Assembly (NCBI GenBank): GCA_018240935.1 | Contig: JAFEEV010000017.1 | Span: forward strand, 1-13,549 | Direction: 5' to 3' | Length of the DNA stretch: 13,549 nt | Source: Pseudomonadota bacterium | Lineage (GTDB): Bacteria > Pseudomonadota > Gammaproteobacteria > Burkholderiales > Nitrosomonadaceae | Shown here: one piece after another, positions 8,079 through 13,512 of the stretch | Numbering within the stretch: position 1 is the first letter of the stretch | How the letters are laid out: every line of letters begins with the position of its first letter | Made by a program: the position numbers and the translations under genes | The notes under the pieces: model-generated | Told to the model about the DNA's origin: nothing | The model's input: the letters and a program-made list of their open reading frames with translations, nothing else | Database searches by the model: none

Positions 8079-8958
8079 TGTGATCGCGTTGGCTAGTTTC
8101 ACCTTCGGAATGTCAGTGCCTATCTAACACTATGATAATTAAACTCTATTTCTGATCTCCATAAAGGCGCATTTAGCAGTTTTATGTTACTAATAGGAGC
8201 TATACAATCGGCAGTTTTCTTTGATCTCTTGGTTATTCTGAATTATTCCAATCACTTAGCTATAAATATATTTGTCATGTGTATACTTAGGACGGCATAA
8301 GTAAAAAGTAGTATCAATCTATCGCATCCTACTCGCATCAAACCCTAAGTGATATTTCTGTTTCTGCTTACTTTGTGAGTCGGTCAGCTTTCCCTCAGCA
8401 AATTTTTTTACGCGCCGGTTTGTTTCTGTGAGAGCAATCGCTGCCGAATTTTAATCAGGCTGGTTCTGTTAAATTTATATATCTAATTGAATATATTTAT
8501 TTAAATAAATTAATGCAGATTTTTTGAATCTTCTCATTTAAGAATTATGGAGGAAATTATCTAAGTATTTTGCTTATTTTTGTTAAGTAAATACTCCTAA
8601 TTAAGTAAGGTTTTTGCATTAAATATAGCAAATATATTGCCATTAAGTAGTAATGTTTATGACTAGGGTAATTGGTAATTTTGCTCGTTAAACAATAATA
8701 ATTTTCCTAATATACAACGCAGTTACGAAGCGATAGGATTATCTCAAGCTTATATTCTTGAAGAATCTCTATCACGAAGGCTGAAATAGAAAAAATTTTG
8801 CGATCTTGGGAATGCCTGTTGCTGAGAAAATAACTGATTGCAGAATGGTGATCTCTTTCAATGAGGAAAAATTCTTCAACAAGCTAGTTGGCTTTGAAAA
8901 CTGATTTTGAAAAGTTTTTGAAGTTTATCACTAATAGTTTACGAGAGAGAGGTAATTT
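8079..8958 (+). other. 880-bp A/T-rich gap without a convincing gene
   Basis: There is no ORF of note in either direction, no tRNA-like structure and no clear terminator after rng. Visible items are a perfect 16-bp A/T palindrome at 8495-8510, three copies of TTAAGTA (8583, 8601, 8643), a TTGCTTAT element at 8570-8577 that recurs downstream, and a 30-codon frame at 8812-8904 (MPVAEKITDCRMVISFNEEK…) with no good ribosome-binding site. The stretch is clearly more A/T-rich than the housekeeping block before it. It may be the long leader and promoter region of the permease gene, a decayed gene, or acquired DNA; the sequence does not decide between these. Confidence 0.5.
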
Positions 8959-10296
8959 ATGGCGTCACGATTAGATGACGAATCAGTAGTCTCGCAGCAA
9001 AAAACTGTAGAGACTACCAAAAAAGAGGGATCAGCTGCTTTTCAGTCGCAGTACTTTTTCCGTGATACGGCGGCAGGATTGATAACTGGAGCAATGGCTA
9101 TTCCATTAACGATCGGTATTGCGATTATGTCGAATTATCCGATCAAAGTGGGTTTGGCGACAGTGGCTTTTGCTTCATTTATTGGATGGATAAATGCCTG
9201 GTTCAAACCAGGCAATTTTATTGGTTCTCCAGGTATTGCTGCTGGATTGGCGCCAGTGCTGGCAATGGGCGTTGCTGCTTTCGGTATTCAGAACATGGCA
9301 TTTTGTATTTTTATGACCGCTGTTATGCAAGCCATTATTTGGAAATTTAACTGGCAGCGATACTTGTTGGTTGCAGTTCCGGTGTACCTAGTTGAAGGAT
9401 TGCTGGCGGGCGTTGGCTTAAAGATTCTGCTCAAGTTTTCAGAGTTTACCTACGAGATACCTGCAGAATTGGTGACAGAAGATTTCTGGAATGAGGCGCG
9501 TATTCAAATGGCTGCAATATCAGCAGGCGGGCTTGCTTTCTTTCTGTTCTTATTCTCAAAATTTAAAGACACTCAGCCAGCAATTCCTTACTTTGCCATC
9601 ATCATAGGTGGCGTGATCTTGGCTCAATTTGTATCGGTGCCGATGATTTCCGTAGAAGATGTTGATCTAGAGTTGAAATTGCCGCTTCCAAGCGAAGACA
9701 CGACAATTTTGATGCTGGCTTATATGCTGTTCTTCTGCGCTATGCTGGCTATTGTAGATGTGATTGAGCAGGTTATGAGTAACGCAGCCATTGAGAAAAT
9801 CGACCCGTTGAAACGTAAAACCAATAGTAATAACAGTTTGCTTGCAATCTGGATTGCTAATTTAGGCTCAAGTTTCTTTGGCGGCATGACTAATCTGGAT
9901 GGTTTGGCAAAGAGCACTACCAATAAGCTGGCCGGTGCTATGACAAAGTTCTCTGTTCTGGTTATTGGTTCCGTTGTGTGTTTCTTTACGTTCAATACAC
10001 ATTATTTGGACTATTTGCCGAAGTTCGCTTTGGCGGCCATTATGCTGTTTACAGGCTATAAGATGATCGCTGGTCTGGTGCATGTTACGCATTACGGCCC
10101 CTATGCATTGATGCTGGCGTTCTTGACGGCAGGGTTAGTTTATAAAGTTGGTATCTTTGAAGGCTTATTGATTGCGATGGCGATACATGGTGTTGTTCAT
10201 TACTTGGTTTATACCAAGCATGAAAATATGCCTGGGAGATCGGTTGTTAAGCGGTATTTCGATAATTTGAGAAAAGATAATAGTAATTTGCAATAA
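8959..10296 (+). CDS. SulP-type inorganic anion permease without STAS domain
   Basis: This is a 445-residue polytopic inner-membrane protein with about 10 or more hydrophobic segments, including residues ~38-58, 62-80, 90-110, 113-128, 136-158, 184-200, 210-228, 249-270, 293-309, 331-345, 355-373 and 381-415. The SulP pattern is clear: FFRDTAAGLITGAMAIPLTI at TM1, GSPGIAAGLAPVL in TM3 where family members usually have SGPT-like residues, and NLGSSFFGGMTNLDGLAKST followed by TNKLAGAMTK near TM8-10. SulP proteins carry sulfate, bicarbonate or other anions. Here the chain stops about 25 residues after the last membrane segment, so the usual cytosolic STAS domain is absent. The start is well supported by GAGAGAGG at 8945-8952, 6 bp before the ATG. 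The next genes encode a universal stress protein and a small membrane protein. The substrate is unknown; bicarbonate or sulfate are the main candidates. Confidence 0.8.
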   Translation: MASRLDDESVVSQQKTVETTKKEGSAAFQSQYFFRDTAAGLITGAMAIPLTIGIAIMSNYPIKVGLATVAFASFIGWINAWFKPGNFIGSPGIAAGLAPVLAMGVAAFGIQNMAFCIFMTAVMQAIIWKFNWQRYLLVAVPVYLVEGLLAGVGLKILLKFSEFTYEIPAELVTEDFWNEARIQMAAISAGGLAFFLFLFSKFKDTQPAIPYFAIIIGGVILAQFVSVPMISVEDVDLELKLPLPSEDTTILMLAYMLFFCAMLAIVDVIEQVMSNAAIEKIDPLKRKTNSNNSLLAIWIANLGSSFFGGMTNLDGLAKSTTNKLAGAMTKFSVLVIGSVVCFFTFNTHYLDYLPKFALAAIMLFTGYKMIAGLVHVTHYGPYALMLAFLTAGLVYKVGIFEGLLIAMAIHGVVHYLVYTKHENMPGRSVVKRYFDNLRKDNSNLQ

Positions 10297-10318
10297 GCAA
10301 GGTGTTTGTGTGACATAT

Positions 10319-10348
10319 CTTTCGTAAACAGTTCACTGTTTACGAAAG
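10319..10348 (+). repeat. Perfect 13-bp inverted repeat with 4-nt loop after the permease gene
   Basis: Arms CTTTCGTAAACAG (10319-10331) and CTGTTTACGAAAG (10336-10348) are perfectly complementary around a TTCA loop. The hairpin starts 22 bp after the permease stop. Neither strand has a T-run after the stem, so it is not a classic intrinsic terminator. It could be a transcript-stabilising 3' hairpin, a protein-binding dyad or a small mobile palindrome. Confidence 0.7.
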
Positions 10349-10391
10349 GAAAAATCAAAGTATTGCTTATAAGTGTGTCGAAGTAACTGTC

Positions 10392-10397
10392 AGGAGA
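10392..10397 (+). promoter_or_regulatory. Strong ribosome-binding site of a 35-residue ORF
   Basis: AGGAGA lies 7 bases before ATG 10405. It is as good as any ribosome-binding site in the window and is the main reason to take the short ORF seriously. Confidence 0.5.
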
Positions 10398-10404
10398 ATT
10401 TATT

Positions 10405-10512
10405 ATGTTTAATAGAATGTTAGTTTCTGTAATCAAGAAATATTTCGTTTATTTGAAAAAAACGCACGGTAATAATCTGCAAGCAAAAATGCCATCGCAT
10501 AACTTATCGTAA
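10405..10512 (+). CDS. Hypothetical 35-residue basic peptide
   Basis: The frame reads MFNRMLVSVIKKYFVYLKKT then HGNNLQAKMPSHNLS. I do not recognise it. The first ~19 residues alternate hydrophobic and Lys/Arg residues and could form a short cationic amphipathic helix; the tail is polar. The near-ideal AGGAGA ribosome-binding site and the separate placement between the permease and the universal stress gene favour real translation. The length is short enough that chance cannot be excluded. A TTGCTTAT element lies 42 bp before the start, as also seen before the stress-protein gene. Confidence 0.4.
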   Translation: MFNRMLVSVIKKYFVYLKKTHGNNLQAKMPSHNLS

Positions 10513-10585
10513 ACTGATTTGTGTCTTAGGCTAAGTTATTGCTTATTTTTAATAAACAATCAGAAATTCAATTAGAGAAAATTGT

Positions 10586-10996
10586 ATGTATAAACAGATA
10601 ATGGTAGCGGTGGATGGCAGCGATATAGCTAAGCAGGCATTAGCGGAAGCGATCAATATAGCTAACACCTACAATGCAGCAATATGCATTGTTCACTGCA
10701 TTGGTAGTGAGAATGAAGCTGATGCAGGCAAAGGCAAAGAGATTTTAGAGCAAGCAAAGTCGGAAACCGATGTATTAAGTGTTGAAACTCGCCTTCTTAA
10801 AGCTGACGTTGAATATGGTTTAAGTGGTATTGCTGACGCTATCGCTGCTGCTGTTTATGATTGGAAAGCGGATTTGTTAGTGGTAGGGACCTCAAATCGT
10901 CGTGGATTAGAGCGTTTCTATTTAGGATCGGTTGCGGAGCAATTAGTCGCTAAAGTTGATTCTTCAATACTATTGGTTCGCTCAAAGCAAGACTAG
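10586..10996 (+). CDS. Universal stress protein, single UspA domain
   Basis: This is a 136-residue single-domain protein of the UspA superfamily, cytosolic and usually dimeric. The N-terminus YKQIMVAVDGSDIAKQALAE is the typical first strand and the Asp that contacts nucleotide. The C-terminal region DLLVVGTSNRRGLERFYLGS then VAEQLVAKVDSSILLVR corresponds to the ATP-binding loop, normally G-2x-G-9x-G-(S/T). Here the second glycine is replaced by Asn (GTSN) while the final GS is kept, so ATP binding is plausible but not assured. The gene follows a SulP permease; Usp proteins often sit beside transporters and can act as separate regulatory partners. The start ATG 10586 has only a modest AGAGA upstream. 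Confidence 0.9.
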   Translation: MYKQIMVAVDGSDIAKQALAEAINIANTYNAAICIVHCIGSENEADAGKGKEILEQAKSETDVLSVETRLLKADVEYGLSGIADAIAAAVYDWKADLLVVGTSNRRGLERFYLGSVAEQLVAKVDSSILLVRSKQD

Positions 10997-11016
10997 GTAA
11001 AGCTGTTGTTTTGTGT

Positions 11017-11046
11017 AATCGATAGTTCATCTGATGAAAATCGATT
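11017..11046 (+). repeat. Imperfect hairpin after the universal stress gene
   Basis: Outer arms AATCGAT (11017-11023) and ATCGATT (11040-11046) enclose inner arms TTCAT and ATGAA around a CTG loop, with a small asymmetric internal loop. It lies 20 bp after the stress-protein stop. The downstream DNA has a T-rich stretch (11058-11063), but not directly after the stem, so a terminator role is weak. Confidence 0.45.
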
Positions 11047-11095
11047 AAGTACAAACTATTTTTAAGTAAGTATTTCCATAATCGAGGAGATTATC

Positions 11096-11317
11096 ATGTC
11101 AATAAAGCAAATATTTGTTATTTCAGCTGTCGCTATAGGAGTGAGTTTGTTGTCGATGTTTGAATTAACAAGACATATTTTTAATTGGATCATTACCGAC
11201 GGATTAATAGGCGTGGTGTTTTTTATAGCTTATGTTTTGATCTCATTAAAATTTGGCAAACCTGCAAATAGAGGAAGATATGTAACCAGATATCAGCCTT
11301 CGCTGAACAAAAACTGA
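11096..11317 (+). CDS. Small protein with two predicted membrane segments
   Basis: This 73-residue protein is not recognised by family. Hydrophobic segments lie at about residues 5-22 (IFVISAVAIGVSLLSMFE) and 34-52 (TDGLIGVVFFIAYVLISLKF), joined by a short loop with RH and N residues. A basic, polar tail follows (KPANRGRYVTRYQPSLNKN). By the positive-inside rule the C-terminus is probably cytosolic, which would place the N-terminus there too. The start is convincing, with GAGGAGA at 11084-11090 placed 5 bp before the ATG. It is the last gene of the permease/stress-protein group and could be an accessory subunit, but no function can be assigned from sequence alone. Confidence 0.65.
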   Translation: MSIKQIFVISAVAIGVSLLSMFELTRHIFNWIITDGLIGVVFFIAYVLISLKFGKPANRGRYVTRYQPSLNKN

Positions 11318-11365
11318 TTTTTCCTAAGTTCTATAGTTTTATGCTTTTTTGCCTTACCTGTTAAT

Positions 11366-11391
11366 ATTTACAATCCCTATTTATTGTAAAT
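11366..11391. repeat. Perfect 9-bp inverted repeat, 8-bp spacer
   Basis: ATTTACAAT (11366-11374) is mirrored by ATTGTAAAT (11383-11391). It lies between the small membrane protein gene and the IS remnants. It may be an operator-like dyad or a weak hairpin; nothing nearby shows what would bind it. Confidence 0.4.
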
Positions 11392-11425
11392 GGACCGCTT
11401 AACCCAAGCATTTTTAAGCACAAAT

Positions 11426-11447
11426 ATTGTGATGAAAGTGTCACAAT
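11426..11447. repeat. Perfect 7-bp inverted repeat with TGTGA/TCACA cores
   Basis: ATTGTGA (11426-11432) and TCACAAT (11441-11447) flank an 8-bp spacer. The cores resemble CRP/FNR-family half-sites, but the usual spacer is 6 bp (CRP) and no gene start lies just downstream, so no regulator is assigned. Confidence 0.3.
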
Positions 11448-11486
11448 GATCCTGGAGGTCATGGGCGTGTTGAATTGGGTTCTATG

Positions 11487-11585
11487 CTAGATTTTGAAAT
11501 AAGTTTCCTCTATTTCAATTAAGCGTTCGTAGGGTGTTTTTCCACCGAATCCTTCGGGATTCGGTGGTAATTTTACTTTCCGTAC
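11487..11585 (-). pseudogene. C-terminal remnant of an IS3/IS481-type transposase
   Basis: Read on the minus strand, a short open stretch ends with NPEGFGGKTPYERLIEIEET then YFKI and a TAG. The (L/F)GGKTPYERL segment is typical of the end of the DDE integrase domain in IS3/IS481-family transposases. Only about 32 codons remain before an in-frame stop, so this is a decayed fragment. It contains a very stable hairpin (11542-11567). It differs from the second remnant just upstream on the minus strand, which has its own version of the same region, so two elements are represented. Confidence 0.42.
11542..11567 (+). repeat. 11-bp perfect hairpin with TTCG loop
   Basis: Arms CCACCGAATCC (11542-11552) and GGATTCGGTGG (11557-11567) close a TTCG tetraloop with a C-G closing pair, an exceptionally stable RNA fold. 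On the plus strand it is followed by TAATTTTACTTT, a weak U-rich tail. It may act as a terminator for the upstream genes or be part of the IS remnant it lies in. Confidence 0.5.
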
Positions 11586-11646
11586 TCAGTTTCGATTGAA
11601 CCAATCTGTAATCCCCTCGAGTTCCCGATCCAATCAAAAGTAGAGG

Positions 11647-11757
11647 CTATTGGGATTTTGCCATAGTGAACTGGATAGGAGGAAATCTGCCAAACGATTC
11701 ATGGGGCAGCTCATGGTTGTAGCGATTCCGCCATTCCTCAGTCACTCGGTGCACTTC
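11647..11757 (-). pseudogene. C-terminal remnant of an IS3-family OrfB transposase
   Basis: The minus strand encodes EVHRVTEEWRNRYNHELPHE then SFGRFPPIQFTMAKSQ and a TAG. The EEWRxRYNHExPHESxG stretch is the hallmark end of IS3-family OrfB (the helix after the catalytic Glu of the DDE domain). Only 36 codons remain. On the far side of the stop, a TG-starting sequence (TGTAATCCCC at 11607) may be the terminal repeat of the same element, since IS3 ends are TG…CA. The coding part is interrupted at about 11760 by the left end of an IS5-type sequence. Confidence 0.7.
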
Positions 11758-11764
11758 ACATTAA

Positions 11765-11917
11765 GGAAACTCTGAAAAAGTGCGAACGATGATTGATCTG
11801 GCAAGATACAGGTATCTTCCCTTTCAGAGCCAACCCATGAAACAGATAACCTTTGTAGACGCTGAGTACTCGAACAAACGCAAGCAGACCTGCAAGGAAT
11901 TATTCCTGAAGGAGATG
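11765..11917 (+). mobile_element. Left end of an IS5-type element, truncated
   Basis: The segment begins with GGAAACTCTGAAAAAGTGCG, which has the look of an IS5-type terminal repeat. It is preceded by TTAA (11761-11764), which fits the YTAR target preference known for the IS5 group. The other end and its target copy are missing. The element is cut at about 11917, leaving only the leader and the transposase start. Confidence 0.5.
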
Positions 11918-11938
11918 GGTAATCCCCCCAAAAATTAG
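11837..11938 (+). pseudogene. N-terminal remnant of an IS5-family transposase
   Basis: ATG 11837 opens MKQITFVDAEYSNKRKQTCK then ELFLKEMG. This resembles the start of IS5-family transposases (M-x-Q-x-x-F-x-D-A-E … K-x-T-x-x-E-x-F-L-x-x-M). After about 27 codons the similarity stops and foreign sequence adds NPPKN and a TAG. The DDE catalytic domain is entirely absent. The fragment lies inside the IS3-type remnant and is followed by an unidentified piece leading up to the IS256 element. Confidence 0.55.
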
Positions 11939-12013
11939 AGGAGCAAAGCAGTAGAATTTTCTATCGTAGAAGAAGGGCGGGTTGCGGATGATTTGGGATA
12001 TTTCGGTCTGGGA
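11918..12013. other. Unidentified fragment between the IS5 remnant and the IS256 element
   Basis: About 95 bp begin with GGTAATCCCCCCAAAAATTA, which resembles the TG-ended terminus of an IS3-type element (compare TGTAATCCCC at 11607). The minus strand is open across it (…RNPPFFYDRKFYCFAPLIF…), but I recognise no protein. It is probably another piece of mobile DNA. Confidence 0.25.
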
Positions 12014-13342
12014 GGGGGTGTCCTAGATTTTGTGTAAACGGAGGTTAATAATGCCGAGGCATTCTTTCGTTAAATTGAATAGTAAACCTGTTTAGTGCTG
12101 ATTTCCAATCTCTTAGTGGCATAGACCATTTTTTGGCGATATTGCTGAGAGCCAAATAGAACAATTTGATCACGGCCTCATCGTTGGGAAACGATCCGCG
12201 GTTTTTGCTGACTTTGCGTAGGCTCATATTGACTGACTCAATCGCATTGGTGGTGTAAATAATGCGCCGTATCTCAGGCGGGTAGTCGAAGAATGGAATG
12301 ATGCGTTGCCAATTGTTGCGCCAAGACCGGGCGATTGGTGGATAAGCATTGTTCCATTTATCTTCAAAGTCTGCTAGCGCTTGCTCAGCCTCGTCAATCG
12401 TGGCGGCGCTGTAGACCAAACGTAAATCAGCAGCTACTTCCTTGCGTTTATTCCAGCCGACGTAGTTGAGACTGTTACGAACCATGTGCACGATACAGAG
12501 TTGTACAATGGCATGCGGATAGACGGTTTCAATCGCTTCGGGAAAGCCCTTTAAGCCATCAACACAGGCGATAAAGATATCTTGCACGCCACGATTCTTG
12601 AGTTCAGTGACAACGCTGAGCCAGAACTTGGCACCCTCGGTCTGAGCAATCCATAAGCCCAGTATTTCTTTATGGCCCTCCATGTTAATGCCGATCGCCA
12701 GGTAAATCGCTTTGGTACGAACGCTACCAGCGTCACGGACTTTGGCGTGGATACAATCGAGATAGATCACAGGATACACCGCATCGAGAGGCCGCGATTG
12801 CCACTGTTTTACTTCATCCATTACACCGTCAGTGACCGTAGAAATGAGCGTAGGTGATACTTCTGTGCCATACATTTCGGTGAGGTGCTGCTGGATTTCA
12901 CGCGTCGTCATGCCACGGGCATACAGCGAGAGGATTTTGTCATCAAAGCCCGCCCAGCGGGTCTGATGCTTGGAAATGATCAGAGGCTCGAAGCTGCCTT
13001 CATGGTCACGGGGGATCTCGATGGGTAACTCACCGAGTTCACCTTTCAGGGTCTTACGGCTTTTACCATTTCTGGTATTGCCAGTGGCATTGTTTACCGT
13101 TTCGTGCTTATCGTGACCAAGATGCTCGGCCATTTCTGCTTGCAGGGCACGTTCAACCAACGCTTTGGTGAGTTGCTTGAGAAGACCATGCTCACCGATT
13201 AAATCTTCTGGCTTTTTGTAATCGGCCAGCAGGCTATCAATTAAGCCGGTCGGCAGGGGTTTGGGTGTGGTCATTTTTACTCCAAAAATATAGAAGCAGT
13301 TTCCTGCAATATGACCATTTACACAAAATTATTTACACCCCC
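12014..13342 (-). mobile_element. IS256-family insertion sequence, complete, about 1.33 kb
   Basis: A single transposase gene is flanked by 28-bp imperfect inverted repeats, 12014-12041 and 13315-13342. They match at 22 of 28 positions, including the outer GGGGGTGT and the inner TTTTGTGTAAA. Size and layout are normal for the family. IS256 elements usually make 8-9 bp target duplications, but the flanks here (GTCTGGGA on the left, GTTTTTTT on the right) do not match. This suggests that recombination or deletion has changed one flank since insertion. Confidence 0.87.
12045..13274 (-). CDS. IS256-family transposase (mutator type)
   Basis: This 409-residue transposase appears full length. The DDE residues are in family context: D173 (VIYLDCIHAKVRD), D239 (FIACVDGLKGFPEAI) and E346 (TTNAIESVNMSLRK). 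The C…H motif of the mutator superfamily is present (CIVHMVRNSLNYV). The N-terminal part (GLLKQLTKALVERALQAEMA) is the usual DNA-binding region. The start has GGAGT at 13279-13283 on the minus strand just before the ATG. No frameshift or premature stop is present, so it may be active. It cuts and joins the ends of its own element and possibly of related copies elsewhere in the genome. Confidence 0.95.
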   Translation of the reverse strand: MTTPKPLPTGLIDSLLADYKKPEDLIGEHGLLKQLTKALVERALQAEMAEHLGHDKHETVNNATGNTRNGKSRKTLKGELGELPIEIPRDHEGSFEPLIISKHQTRWAGFDDKILSLYARGMTTREIQQHLTEMYGTEVSPTLISTVTDGVMDEVKQWQSRPLDAVYPVIYLDCIHAKVRDAGSVRTKAIYLAIGINMEGHKEILGLWIAQTEGAKFWLSVVTELKNRGVQDIFIACVDGLKGFPEAIETVYPHAIVQLCIVHMVRNSLNYVGWNKRKEVAADLRLVYSAATIDEAEQALADFEDKWNNAYPPIARSWRNNWQRIIPFFDYPPEIRRIIYTTNAIESVNMSLRKVSKNRGSFPNDEAVIKLFYLALSNIAKKWSMPLRDWKSALNRFTIQFNERMPRHY

Positions 13343-13512
13343 GTTTTTTTTCATATTCAGAGAATACCTTTGGCCAATGAATTGCATTTTGCAGCCTATA
13401 TTATTTGCAATTTCAACCAAACGATACCAATCCGGTTTCAAATCTGTATACTTCATGCCATTCGAAATTATTTTTGACTTGAATCCATCATCCAACCAGC
13501 CGGAGCCAGTCT
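13343..13512. other. Gap between the IS256 element and sdhB
   Basis: This 170-bp segment is A/T-rich with no recognisable protein. Betaproteobacterial sdhB normally follows sdhA closely, but no clear SdhA C-terminus can be read in any of the three forward frames. One frame has a faint FKSVY…P stretch that loosely resembles the YKPVH…P end of SdhA, which is too weak to call. GGAG at 13502-13505 is the ribosome-binding site of sdhB. Confidence 0.5.

Noticed and set aside
8812..8904. 30-codon ORF (MPVAEKITDC…) before the permease
   Set aside because: It has no ribosome-binding site, is short and is in A/T-rich DNA where such frames arise by chance.
8079..8958. CRISPR array, tRNA or rRNA in the large gap
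   Set aside because: No regularly spaced repeats of 24 bp or more, no cloverleaf-like arms and no rRNA-like conserved stretches were seen.
10319..10348. Intrinsic terminator for the permease gene
   Set aside because: The stem is perfect, but purines (GAAAAA) follow it on the plus strand and there is no T-run on the minus strand.
11426..11447. CRP-type operator
   Set aside because: The TGTGA/TCACA halves are 8 bp apart and not 6, and no promoter or start codon lies suitably downstream. It is kept only as a dyad.
13265..13477. 70-residue forward frame opposite the transposase start
   Set aside because: It begins in the antisense of the transposase N-terminus and has no ribosome-binding site or recognisable motif.
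13373..13512. Decayed sdhA C-terminus
   Set aside because: Only a very loose FKSVY…P resemblance was found in one frame, and surrounding residues do not align with known SdhA ends.
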